NCBI GenBank assembly: GCA_963740065.1
Contig: CAVUCS010000004.1
Coordinates: forward strand, 62,001-126,000
From: DASVDE01 sp963740065
Lineage (GTDB): Bacteria > Actinomycetota > Thermoleophilia > Solirubrobacterales > 70-9
DNA: 64,000 nucleotides
Reading direction: 5' to 3'
Positions 42,197 through 50,193 of this stretch are shown one piece after another. The position numbers were made by a program, and so were the translations under genes. Every line of letters starts with the position of its first letter. Positions within the stretch are counted from its first letter, which is position 1. The notes beneath the pieces are model-generated. The model saw nothing but the letters and a program-made list of their open reading frames with translations. It made no database searches and was not told the DNA's origin.

Positions 42197-43557
42197 GCGG
42201 TCACCATCTCGGCTGCCACGGCGGCACCGAGAGCGTCGGCGAGGTCGTCGATCTGTTCCTTCGTGCGGCGCTCGGTGATCGCAATCAACAGGCCGCTTTC
42301 ATATTCAGGGTAATCGCGGCCGAGCGGGTAGCCGGCGGCAATGCCACGCTCGGCGCAACGCTCCAGCGCCCGGTGTACCGGCGCGTCGAGTCGGACCGCA
42401 AACTCCCGCACGACGGGTGCCTGATGGAGAAGCTCGATACCCTCGACCGCGTCGAGCCGCTCGCGCGCGTAGGCGGTGCGCTGCGCCAGCAGCTCCCCCA
42501 ACTCGCGGAAGCCATGGCGGCCGAGCCAGGCGAGGTGGACCATCGCCCCCAGCGCGTTGAGCGCCTGCGCGGTGCAGATGTTGTTGGTCGCCTTCTCGCG
42601 GCGAATGTGCTGCTCCCGCGTCTGTAGCGCGAGGACGAAGCCGCGGCGGCCGTCGACATCGTCGGTCTCGCCGGCGATCCTCCCCGGCATGCGCCGGATC
42701 TGCTCTTCGGCGGCGCAGAAGAAGCCGAAAGACGGACCGCCGAAGTCGAGCCGGTTGCCGAGCGGCTGGCCTTCGCCGAGGGCGATGTCGGCGCCCTGCT
42801 CGCCGGGTGGTTTGAGGATCCCCAAAGTCATCGGGTCGACGGCGACAACCAGCAGCGCGCCGTGCTCCTTGGCGACGGCGCCCAGCGCCTCCACATCCTC
42901 GACCGAGCCGAGGAAGTTGGGACTCTGCAAAAAGACGGCGGCGGTTTCGCCGTCGACTGCCGCGGCGAGAGCGGCGGCGTCGGTCAGCCCGCCCTCCAGC
43001 CCCACCTCGACTACATCGGCCCCGTAACCCTCCGAGTACGTCGCGAGCGTCTCGCGGCTGTGCGGGTGAACGCCACGGGAGACGACGAAGCGACGTCGCT
43101 TCGTCGCGCCCATCGCCAGGTAGCCCGCCGACGCCACCGACGAGGGGCCCTCGTAGAGCCCGGCGTTCGACACCGGCAGGCCGGTAAGCTCCGACATCGC
43201 CGTTTGGAACTCGAACATCACCTGCAGCCCGCCCTGGGAGATTTCCGGCTGATAGGGCGTGTAGGGGGTGAGGAACTCGGAGCGCTGGGTGATCGCATCG
43301 ACGATCGCCGGCACATAGTGGTCGTACATCCCGGCGCCGACGAAACAAACCTCCGTCTCGGCATCCGCGTTGCGGGCAGCGAGAGCGGCGAGCCGCTCGT
43401 ATACCTCAGCCTCGCTCATGCCCACCGGCAACTCCAGCGGGCGACCCAGTCGCAACGGCTCCGGGATCTGCTCGAACAACTCCGCTGGAGAGTCGATGCC
43501 GATGGCCGCGAGCATCTCGGCCCGGTCGGCGGGAGTGGCTGACGTGTAACGAGTCAC
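42193..43557 (-). CDS. gcvPA: Glycine dehydrogenase (decarboxylating) subunit 1
   Basis: N-terminal-half subunit of the two-gene glycine decarboxylase, 454 residues. Family blocks include FVGAGMYDHYVPAIVDAI near 72, TPYTPYQPEISQGGLQVMFE (partly) near 97 and NICTAQALNALGAMVH near 340. GTG at 43557; TAGCCT lies 7 nt upstream in the 36-bp gap after gcvH, so a separate short-leader promoter is possible. Confidence 0.95.
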   Translation of the reverse strand: MTRYTSATPADRAEMLAAIGIDSPAELFEQIPEPLRLGRPLELPVGMSEAEVYERLAALAARNADAETEVCFVGAGMYDHYVPAIVDAITQRSEFLTPYTPYQPEISQGGLQVMFEFQTAMSELTGLPVSNAGLYEGPSSVASAGYLAMGATKRRRFVVSRGVHPHSRETLATYSEGYGADVVEVGLEGGLTDAAALAAAVDGETAAVFLQSPNFLGSVEDVEALGAVAKEHGALLVVAVDPMTLGILKPPGEQGADIALGEGQPLGNRLDFGGPSFGFFCAAEEQIRRMPGRIAGETDDVDGRRGFVLALQTREQHIRREKATNNICTAQALNALGAMVHLAWLGRHGFRELGELLAQRTAYARERLDAVEGIELLHQAPVVREFAVRLDAPVHRALERCAERGIAAGYPLGRDYPEYESGLLIAITERRTKEQIDDLADALGAAVAAEMVTA

Positions 43558-43564
43558 TCGGCTA

Positions 43565-43570
43565 AGGCTA
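43565..43570 (-). promoter_or_regulatory. -10 hexamer TAGCCT before gcvPA
   Basis: TAGCCT ends 7 nt before the gcvPA GTG, inside the only sizeable gap of the gcv operon. Confidence 0.3.
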
Positions 43571-43593
43571 CGGAAGCCGGGGGCGGCGCAGCC

Positions 43594-43995
43594 TCAGCCG
43601 TTTTCGAGCAACTTGCGGTATTCCTCGGCGCTGAGCAGGCCTTCGGCTTCGACAGCGGCGGTCAGCTTGACCTTGACCAGCCAGCCGGCTCCGTAGGGAT
43701 CCTCGTTGACCTTCTCGGGAGCGTCGACCAGCGCGTCGTTGACCTCGACGATCTCGCCCGAAAGCGGCGCGATCACGTCGGACACGGCCTTTACCGACTC
43801 GACCTCCGCATAGGAAGAGTCTTTGTCAACCGTCGCGCCGATTTCCGGCGGGTCATAGAAGACGACCTCGCCGAGGCTGTCCTGCGCGTACCAGGTGATT
43901 CCAAAGACGGCGTGTTCGTCTCCCTCCAGCCGGGCCCAGTCGTGCTGGTCGTGGTAGAGCAGATCGTCTGGGTAGTGCGCGTCGGACAAGCTCAC
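43594..43995 (-). CDS. gcvH: Glycine cleavage system H protein
   Basis: Lipoyl carrier that shuttles the aminomethyl group between P, T and L proteins. The 133-residue protein has the lipoylation lysine at residue 69 in the ESVKAVSDV motif, preceded by HDWARLEGD and GITWYAQDSLGEVVFYDPP. GTG start at 43995 overlaps the gcvT stop by 4 bp. Confidence 0.96.
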   Translation of the reverse strand: MSLSDAHYPDDLLYHDQHDWARLEGDEHAVFGITWYAQDSLGEVVFYDPPEIGATVDKDSSYAEVESVKAVSDVIAPLSGEIVEVNDALVDAPEKVNEDPYGAGWLVKVKLTAAVEAEGLLSAEEYRKLLENG

Positions 43996-45065
43996 TTCTC
44001 CTTCGAGTAGAGGGGCTTGGAAGCTATCCGGGCGGAGCGAAGTTTGCCGCGCACATCGATCTCCACCTCAGTTCCCGGCACGGCGAGATCGGCGCGCACG
44101 TAGGCCATGCCGATGCCAACCTCGAGCGATGGAGAGAAGGTGCCGCTGGTGACCAGCCCCGCCGGATCGCCGCCCACAAGCACCTCGTTGCCGGGACGCG
44201 GTATGCCCTTGCCTTCGATCGTAAAAGGGGCCAGCAACTCCGCCGGCCCCTCGGCGCGGGCGCGAGCGACGGCTTCGGCGCCGACGAATCCCGTCTCCTC
44301 GGCGCAGCACCAACCGAGGCCGGCCTCGATCGGGCTTCGCTCCGGCGTCAGGTCATTGCCGTGCAGGTGGAAGCAGACCTCCAACCGCAGCGTGTCACGA
44401 GCGCCGAGGCCGCAGGGGACGACTCCGGCATCGCTCAGCTCGGCCCAGATCGCCGGCGCGACCCCCGGGTCGACCAGCAATTCGACCCCGTCCTCGCCGG
44501 TGTAGCCGGTGCCGCAAACGAGCGCCGGGCGACCGCCGACCCGCTCGGCGACGACTCGCATCCGCGGCGGCAGGTCCAGGTTCAGCGTCGCGGCGACGAT
44601 CCCCCGCGCGTTCGGTCCCTGCACCGCGAGCATCGCGTAGCGGTCGGCGACATCGCGAACGGAGACGTCGAAGCCGCGACTCCAGCGGCCGAGCCAGGCG
44701 AGGTCGACGGCGTGGTTGGCGGAGTTGGTGACGATCAGCCAGCGATCGCCGCCGAGCCGGTAGACGAAGAGATCGTCGATGACGCCACCGTCCTCGTTGC
44801 AGAGGCAGGAATACTGGGCCCCTCCGAGCTCTGTTTTGGCGACATCGTTGGAGAGGACGCGTTGCAGGAAGGCGAGCGCGCCTGGGCCCTCGACCTCCAC
44901 CTCACCCATATGGGAGACATCGAATACCCCGGCATGCGTGCGCACCGCCAGGTGCTCCTCGCGAATCCCGTCGTATTGCACGGGCATTTCCCAGCCGGCG
45001 AAATCAACCATCTTCGCCCCAAGCTCGATGTGCTTTTCGTATAGGGGCGTGCGGCGAGGGCTCAT
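43992..45065 (-). CDS. gcvT: Aminomethyltransferase (glycine cleavage T protein)
   Basis: Transfers the one-carbon unit to tetrahydrofolate and releases ammonia. The 357-residue protein opens TPLYEKHIELGAKMVDFAGW, has THAGVFDVSHMGEVEVEG near 45 and GTGYTGEDGVELLV near 190. I chose ATG at 45065, 13 nt after the ftsZ stop, since the upstream open frame is ftsZ in another phase. No glycine riboswitch can fit in that gap. TAGCCT ends 10 nt before the ATG. Confidence 0.95.
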   Translation of the reverse strand: MSPRRTPLYEKHIELGAKMVDFAGWEMPVQYDGIREEHLAVRTHAGVFDVSHMGEVEVEGPGALAFLQRVLSNDVAKTELGGAQYSCLCNEDGGVIDDLFVYRLGGDRWLIVTNSANHAVDLAWLGRWSRGFDVSVRDVADRYAMLAVQGPNARGIVAATLNLDLPPRMRVVAERVGGRPALVCGTGYTGEDGVELLVDPGVAPAIWAELSDAGVVPCGLGARDTLRLEVCFHLHGNDLTPERSPIEAGLGWCCAEETGFVGAEAVARARAEGPAELLAPFTIEGKGIPRPGNEVLVGGDPAGLVTSGTFSPSLEVGIGMAYVRADLAVPGTEVEIDVRGKLRSARIASKPLYSKEK

Positions 45066-45078
45066 GGCCCGCGCAAGG

Positions 45079-46158
45079 CTATTCCTTGAGGAAGCCAGGC
45101 ACGTCGATGTCGTCGTCCGACACGCGCAGTCTGCGGATATCGGTGTCGTCGGCTGAGATCCGCGGACGGCTCTCATAGCGACGCCGCACCCGCTGCGGGG
45201 AGCGGGCCAACAGCTCGAAGCCTTCAAAGCCGGTGGCGATCACGGTGACGCGAACTTCGTCGCGCATCGACTGGTCGACGACCGAGCCGAAGATGATGTT
45301 GGCGTTGTCGTCCGCCTCGGCTTGAACCAGCTGCGCCGCCTCGTTGACCTCAAACAGGCCGAGATCCTCGGGGCCGGTGATGTTGAGCAGCATGCCCGTC
45401 GCCCCTCTGATCGATTCCTCAATCAGAGGCGAGGTGATCGCGGCCTTGGCGGCGTCCAGCGCGCGCGCCTCACCGGAGGCGGTGCCGACGCCCATCAACG
45501 CTGAGCCGGCGTCGCGCATGATCGTGCGCACGTCGGCGAAGTCGAGGTTGATCAGCCCGGGAATGGTGATCAGATCGGTGATGCCCTGCACGCCCTGACG
45601 CAGGATGTCATCGGCCTGGCGGAAAGCCTCGAGCACGCTGGTGCGCCGCTCGACCGCCTGTAGGAGCTTTTCGTTGGGAACGATGATCAGGGTGTCGACG
45701 TTGTTGCGCAGCTTCTCGATGCCCTCAAGCGCCTGCTGCATCCGCCGCTTGCCTTCGAACTCGAAGGGCTTGGTCACCGCGCCGACAGTCAGCGCGCCGA
45801 TCTCTTCCTTGGCGATCTCGGCAATGACCGGAGCCGAACCGGTTCCGGTGCCACCGCCCTCGCCGGCGGTGACGAAAACCATGTCGGCGCCCTTCAGCGC
45901 CTCCTTGATCTCGTCGCGGCTCTCCGCGGCGGCGCCGGCCCCGACCTCGGGGTTACCGCCGGCGCCAAGCCCGCGTGTCAGTTCCTGTCCGATCGAGAGC
46001 TTGATGTCGGCATCGCAGGCTTGGAGGGCCTGAGCGTCTGTATTAACGGCGACGAACTCGACACCGCGGATGCCCGCGTCGACCATCCGACTGACGGCAT
46101 TGGTTCCGCCGCCGCCGGCTCCGACGACCTTGATCACCGCAAGGTATGTGGATTCCAT
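45079..46158 (-). CDS. ftsZ: Cell division GTPase FtsZ
   Basis: Tubulin-like GTPase forming the Z ring. The 359-residue protein has VVGAGGGGTNAVSRM at the N-terminus, the signature GEGGGTGTGSAPVIAEIA near 98, and the T7 loop NLDFADVRTIM near 200. After a short linker it ends DDDIDVPGFLKE, the conserved C-terminal peptide that binds membrane anchors such as SepF. A strong promoter lies upstream (46304-46332), giving a leader of about 140 nt. Its downstream neighbour is gcvT, not the sepF or ylm genes usual in actinobacteria. Confidence 0.97.
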   Translation of the reverse strand: MESTYLAVIKVVGAGGGGTNAVSRMVDAGIRGVEFVAVNTDAQALQACDADIKLSIGQELTRGLGAGGNPEVGAGAAAESRDEIKEALKGADMVFVTAGEGGGTGTGSAPVIAEIAKEEIGALTVGAVTKPFEFEGKRRMQQALEGIEKLRNNVDTLIIVPNEKLLQAVERRTSVLEAFRQADDILRQGVQGITDLITIPGLINLDFADVRTIMRDAGSALMGVGTASGEARALDAAKAAITSPLIEESIRGATGMLLNITGPEDLGLFEVNEAAQLVQAEADDNANIIFGSVVDQSMRDEVRVTVIATGFEGFELLARSPQRVRRRYESRPRISADDTDIRRLRVSDDDIDVPGFLKE

Positions 46159-46303
46159 CTCCCGATTTCTCCAAGCCCAGCCAATATGACTGGAAGTTTG
46201 CCCAGCCCGCGAGGACTGGATTTGAGTTGAGCCTTTGTTCCGTCCGAGGCTTTAGCGATGCTCAAGGGTTCTGAGAGTCGCCGGAACCTTGGAAATTGCG
46301 CTC

Positions 46304-46332
46304 AACGTAGGGTATTCCACGCTCTCTGTCAA
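46304..46332 (-). promoter_or_regulatory. ftsZ promoter (-35 TTGACA, -10 TACGTT)
   Basis: On the minus strand TTGACA (46327-46332) is followed after exactly 17 nt by TACGTT (46304-46309), a near-consensus housekeeping promoter. The predicted start near 46297 gives an ftsZ leader of about 140 nt with potential for control. Confidence 0.65.
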
Positions 46333-46363
46333 ACGCGCGGGAGGCTTCGTGCAATATCCAATG

Positions 46364-46382
46364 CCTCAAGTATTACTTGAGG
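46364..46382. promoter_or_regulatory. Palindromic operator candidate upstream of ftsZ promoter
   Basis: CCTCAAGTA-T-TACTTGAGG is a perfect 19-bp palindrome 32 bp upstream of the ftsZ -35 box. The one-base centre argues against a hairpin and for a dimeric DNA-binding protein. A related half, TTAGTTGAGGG, recurs at 46402-46412. Confidence 0.5.
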
Positions 46383-46392
46383 GTTGGCCAAA

Positions 46393-46418
46393 CCTAAACC
46401 ATTAGTTGAGGGTTTAGG
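46393..46418 (-). promoter_or_regulatory. Inverted repeat at ftsQ stop
   Basis: CCTAAACC (46393-46400) and GGTTTAGG (46411-46418) form an 8-bp stem with a 10-nt loop spanning the ftsQ stop codon. It may stop transcription from ftsQ or belong to the ftsZ control region. Confidence 0.4.
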
Positions 46419-46941
46419 AGGCGGGTGGCAGTGTGTGTCCAGACCCCCCGATCGAGGGTCTGCTGGGCACGAGAACGTCGATGTAGTCGAGCGTGGTGAC
46501 CGCGGGGTCGGCGAGCACGGTGGCGGCCGCCTGCCACTTGGCCGCCGCCTGCGAGGCATCCCCGAAGCGCACTTGCACTCCCGCCTCCAAGACAACGTCC
46601 ACCCCACTGTCCCCGTAAAAGCTGCTCTCTATATAGGGACGCAGCTCGGCCGGCGCGGCGCCGAGCACGAGCGCTTGCTGAAGCACGGGCCCGGAAAGCC
46701 GGCCACTCGACGGCGGCTCGGCCAGCGGCAAACCGGGCAGGGTCCCTTCCTCAGGGGTCGGCAGCCAAGTGAGGATTAAGCCCTCGGAGGACACCCCGAT
46801 TGCATCCGCGCCCGCACCGATCACCGAAGTCGGCTGGACAGGGAGCAAGCGAGGCTCAACCGTTTCCCCGCGCAGGACAAACCAGTAACCGGCTACCAGG
46901 GCGACGACGAGCACCAGGGCGGTAAGGAGACGGCGTCTCAC
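46414..46941 (-). CDS. ftsQ: Short FtsQ-like division protein lacking POTRA domain
   Basis: Bitopic divisome protein at the normal ftsQ position (murC-murB-ftsQ-ftsZ). The 175 residues have a basic N-terminus, one membrane helix (about 6-24, LLTALVLVVALVAGYWFVL) and an extracytoplasmic part matching only the FtsQ beta domain: AIGVSSEGLILTW, LPGLPL, VQVRFGDASQAAAKWQAAA and TTLDYIDVLVPSRPSI. The POTRA domain that normally follows the membrane helix is missing; typical FtsQ proteins have 250-300 residues. I see no frameshift remnant between ftsQ and murB, which overlap by 4 bp. Confidence 0.8.
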   Translation of the reverse strand: MRRRLLTALVLVVALVAGYWFVLRGETVEPRLLPVQPTSVIGAGADAIGVSSEGLILTWLPTPEEGTLPGLPLAEPPSSGRLSGPVLQQALVLGAAPAELRPYIESSFYGDSGVDVVLEAGVQVRFGDASQAAAKWQAAATVLADPAVTTLDYIDVLVPSRPSIGGSGHTLPPAS

Positions 46942-47852
46942 AGCTCCCAGCCTTGCGGCCAGGCGACATCGCCGAGGATCTGGACCTCCGGCTCCAACTC
47001 AACCCCGAAGCGCTCGTACACACGGCGGCGACCTTCGGCCATCAGCTCGAGCACATCGGAGGTCGAGGCTTCGCCGGTGTTTTCGACGAAATTGGCGTGC
47101 TTCTCGGAGAAACGCGCGCCGCCATGGCGCAAGCCGCGGCAGCCCGCCTCCTCCAGAAGCTGCCCGGCGGTGCGACCCGCGGCGCTTTCATCTTTGGGGT
47201 TCTTGAATGTCGAGCCAAAGGTCTTGATCCCGGAGGGTTGGGCCTCGCGGCGCTTCTCGCGCATCCCCGCCAGCGTCTCCTTGACCCGGTCCGCCTCGGC
47301 TGAGCGGAGACGAAACGATGCACGCGACACGACCTCATCGGCGCCGAGGTTGGAGCTGCGGTAGGTGAAGCCAAGCTCCTCGGGCGCCCGGCGCTCGCGG
47401 CCGCTCGGGGAGCAGACGTCGACCCACTCGAGGACCTTGGCGAGCTGGCCGCCATACGCGTTGGCGTTCATCTTCACCGCCCCGCCCGCGGTGCCGGGGA
47501 TGTTGATCCCAAACTCGAGTCCGGAAAGACCCCAGCCGGCAGCCTTCGCCGAAGCCGAGGGAAGGCGGGCGCCGCCGCCGCAGAGAAGCCGCTCGCCTTC
47601 ATGCTCAATCGTCGCGAGCTCACCATCCAGCTTGATCGCAAGTCCGTGGAACCCATCGTCGGCCACCAGCAGATTCGATCCGGAGCCGATCACTCCTACC
47701 GCGACGTCTTCGGCCCCCGCCCAGCCGAGCAGGGCCAGTAACTCGCCCTCGGTGGAAGGGCGGGCAAACCAGTCAGCCGAACCACCAGTGCGCACAGTCG
47801 TCAAACGGGCAAGCGAGAAATCCGCCTGGGCTCCTTCGGGAGGAGGGTTCAT
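46938..47852 (-). CDS. murB: UDP-N-acetylenolpyruvoylglucosamine reductase
   Basis: Flavoenzyme that completes UDP-MurNAc synthesis. The 304-residue protein has the FAD-binding LTTVRTGGSADWFARP, VIGSGSNLLVADDGFHGLAI near 55, and the catalytic serine region FGSTFKNPKDESAAG near 208 with LEEAGCRGLRHGGARFSEKH (in part) after it. Overlaps murC and ftsQ by 4 bp each. Confidence 0.95.
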   Translation of the reverse strand: MNPPPEGAQADFSLARLTTVRTGGSADWFARPSTEGELLALLGWAGAEDVAVGVIGSGSNLLVADDGFHGLAIKLDGELATIEHEGERLLCGGGARLPSASAKAAGWGLSGLEFGINIPGTAGGAVKMNANAYGGQLAKVLEWVDVCSPSGRERRAPEELGFTYRSSNLGADEVVSRASFRLRSAEADRVKETLAGMREKRREAQPSGIKTFGSTFKNPKDESAAGRTAGQLLEEAGCRGLRHGGARFSEKHANFVENTGEASTSDVLELMAEGRRRVYERFGVELEPEVQILGDVAWPQGWEL

Positions 47853-49108
47853 CTCTCGGCTCCGTCTTCGACGAGCCTCTCGGCCAGCTTGACGATGTCA
47901 CCGGCGCCGATCGTGACCAGCACCTGACCGGAGTCGAGCTGCGACGCGAGCGCTTCGTAGGCCCCCTCGGCCGTCGGCAGCCACCAGACGGGCCGCCCCC
48001 CGGCCCGCTCGGCAGTGGCTTGGGCGACGCGTAACCCGCTGACCCCGGCGAGGTCGCCGACCGGCTCCTCGCGGGCGGGATACACATCGAGCACGGCGAC
48101 TTCGTCGGCCAGGGCGAGCGCCGCGCCAAACTCCTCCGAGAGCGCTTTGGTGCGTGAGTAGAGGTGAGGCTGGAAGACGGCGACGAGACGATCGGGGGCG
48201 AGTTCGCGCAACGCGGAGAGAGCCGCGCGTACCTCGGTCGGGTGATGGGCATAGTCGTCGTATATCCGGGCCCCCGTGCGCTCCCCCTTCAACTCGAGCC
48301 GCCGTCGCACGCCGGGGAAGTCGGCCAGCGCCGCCGCGGCCGCTTCGACATCGAGCCCCGCCGACTCGATCGCCGCCAGAGCGGCTCGAGCGTTGAGCAG
48401 ATTGTGCTGCCCGGGGACAGCGAGGCTCAACTCGAGCGGCCCCGGCGAAGTCGCGCTGAAATCGGCTACGCGAGCGCCGTCGGTGAACTCGGCGAATGCG
48501 GCCCGCAGCTCGGCGAGCGAACCCCAGCGAGAGTGATGGTCCATCTCGATATTGGTGACCACCGCCACCTCCGGCTTCAGCTCAAGGAAGCTGGCGTCAC
48601 TCTCGTCGGCTTCCGCGACGACCCACTCCCCCGCCCCCCAGCCGGAGTTGGCAGCGGCGCCCGCCGTGCCGAGCCCCGGCACTTCGCCGCCGATGAAGAA
48701 CGCCGGATCGGCGCCGGTCGCTCGAAGCGCCCAGGCGATCATCGCGGTCGTTGTCGTCTTGCCGTGAGTGCCCGCCACCGCGATCAGCCGCTTCTCCCCG
48801 CACAGCTCGGCCAGCAGGGCTCCACGGTGCAGAACGTCCGCGCCGCGCTCGCGAGCGAGCGCCAGCTCCGGGTTATCCGCCGCGATCGCCGTGGAGACGA
48901 CGACCTCGGCGCCCTCGGGCAGATGAGACGCATCGTGACCGACGGAGGGATCGAGGCCCACGGCGCGCAAACGCTCCATGTAAGAGGAGTCCGCCCGGTC
49001 GCTGCCGGTAACGGTCGCGCCCAGCTCGGCGCAGACCAAAGCCAGCCCACTCATCCCGGCTCCGCCGATCCCGATGAAGTGGAGACGCCTCTCGCTCCAG
49101 CTGCTCAT
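47849..49108 (-). CDS. murC: UDP-N-acetylmuramate--L-alanine ligase
   Basis: Adds L-alanine to UDP-MurNAc. The 419-residue Mur ligase begins LHFIGIGGAGMSGLALVC, has the ATP loop VAGTHGKTTTTAMIAWAL near 115, EADESDASFL near 165 and DDYAHHPTEV near 285. Somewhat shorter than many MurC proteins (about 450-490). Overlaps murG upstream and murB downstream by 4 bp. Confidence 0.95.
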   Translation of the reverse strand: MSSWSERRLHFIGIGGAGMSGLALVCAELGATVTGSDRADSSYMERLRAVGLDPSVGHDASHLPEGAEVVVSTAIAADNPELALARERGADVLHRGALLAELCGEKRLIAVAGTHGKTTTTAMIAWALRATGADPAFFIGGEVPGLGTAGAAANSGWGAGEWVVAEADESDASFLELKPEVAVVTNIEMDHHSRWGSLAELRAAFAEFTDGARVADFSATSPGPLELSLAVPGQHNLLNARAALAAIESAGLDVEAAAAALADFPGVRRRLELKGERTGARIYDDYAHHPTEVRAALSALRELAPDRLVAVFQPHLYSRTKALSEEFGAALALADEVAVLDVYPAREEPVGDLAGVSGLRVAQATAERAGGRPVWWLPTAEGAYEALASQLDSGQVLVTIGAGDIVKLAERLVEDGAER

Positions 49109-50193
49109 CGCGCCACCGCCAGGATCTCATCCGCTATCCGTCGCGCCGCGTCGGGCATCGCCAGCGACGCTGACGCCGTCGCCATGACCGAGAGACGCTC
49201 CCCGTCACTGAACAGGTCGCCAACTTCGTCGGAGAGGCGCTCGGGGCTCAATTCCGCGTCCGAGATCGCCTCCGCCGCGCCCGCGTCGACCATCCAATCG
49301 GCGTTTGCGCTCTGGTGGTCGGCAGTGGCGTGCGGATAGGGAACGAGGATTGCCGGGCGCCCGGTCGCCGTCACTTCGAAGATCGAGCCGCCTGAGCGCC
49401 CCAACACCAAATCGCAGGCGGCGAGGGTGTCGCCAAGGTCGGGCTCATAGGCCAGCAGGGTGTAGCGGTCGCGATGGGGCGCTTCTGCGAGACGCATTTT
49501 CAGCTCGCCGAAATCGCGGCGGCCCGCCAGGTGGACCACATGGAAGTCACGCCCTGGGCGCTCGGCAAAAGCCTCGACCGCGCATAAATTGATTGAGCGG
49601 GCGCCTTGACTGCCCCCCATGACCAGCAGGCAGCGATCGTCCGCGGCGACGCCGAAGCGCGCGCGGGCCTTTGCCCGGTCTCCCGCCAGCACGGCGCCCG
49701 GCACCGGTCGTCCCGTGACCAGATAGTTGTCTCCTTCCCTCCCCGCGATCGGGAAGGCGAGGCAGACCCGCCGCGCCCGCTTGGCAAGCAGGCGATTGGC
49801 CAGGCCCAGGTGACTGTCGGCTTCGGTGAGGATTAAGGGAGTCCGCGACAGCGTCGCGGCCAGCCCGGCCGGCCCGGCGACGAAGCCCCCGCCCCCCATC
49901 ACGGCGTCGGCGTCGCGGGCGCGCAGGGCGCGGCGCGCGGCCCCCACCGCGCCGATCGCCTCGATAGCCGCGCGCGCGGCGCGCAGGGGATTGCGCCGGT
50001 CGATCCCGCGCACCTTCAGGTAATCAATCTCGTAGCCGGCAGCGGGAACCAGATCTGCTTCGATCCGCTCACGGGTGCCGAGGAAACTGACCTCGGCGCC
50101 GCTAGCTCGAAGCTCGGCGGCGACCGCCATTGCCGGCACGACGTGGCCGGCGGTTCCCCCCGCTGCCACTACGACTCTGGGCGCTCTTGCCAC
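49105..50193 (-). CDS. murG: MurG transferase (lipid II synthesis)
   Basis: Membrane-associated GT28 enzyme adding GlcNAc to lipid I. The 362-residue protein has VVVAAGGTAGHVVPAMAVAAEL at the N-terminus (key residues GGTAGHVVPA), MGGSQGARSIN near 192 and RSGGSIFEVTATGRPAILVPYP (key residues GGSIFE) near 265. Its ATG at 50193 lies 92 bp inside the 3' end of ftsW, an unusually long overlap, yet its first residues are clearly family sequence. Confidence 0.95.
   Translation of the reverse strand: MARAPRVVVAAGGTAGHVVPAMAVAAELRASGAEVSFLGTRERIEADLVPAAGYEIDYLKVRGIDRRNPLRAARAAIEAIGAVGAARRALRARDADAVMGGGGFVAGPAGLAATLSRTPLILTEADSHLGLANRLLAKRARRVCLAFPIAGREGDNYLVTGRPVPGAVLAGDRAKARARFGVAADDRCLLVMGGSQGARSINLCAVEAFAERPGRDFHVVHLAGRRDFGELKMRLAEAPHRDRYTLLAYEPDLGDTLAACDLVLGRSGGSIFEVTATGRPAILVPYPHATADHQSANADWMVDAGAAEAISDAELSPERLSDEVGDLFSDGERLSVMATASASLAMPDAARRIADEILAVAR

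Noticed and set aside
45066..45078. Glycine riboswitch before gcvT
   Set aside because: Only 13 bp separate ftsZ and gcvT, too short for the aptamer.
46414..46941. ftsQ as a pseudogene
   Set aside because: The frame is intact, overlaps murB by 4 bp and keeps a membrane helix and the beta domain; missing POTRA looks like domain loss rather than decay.
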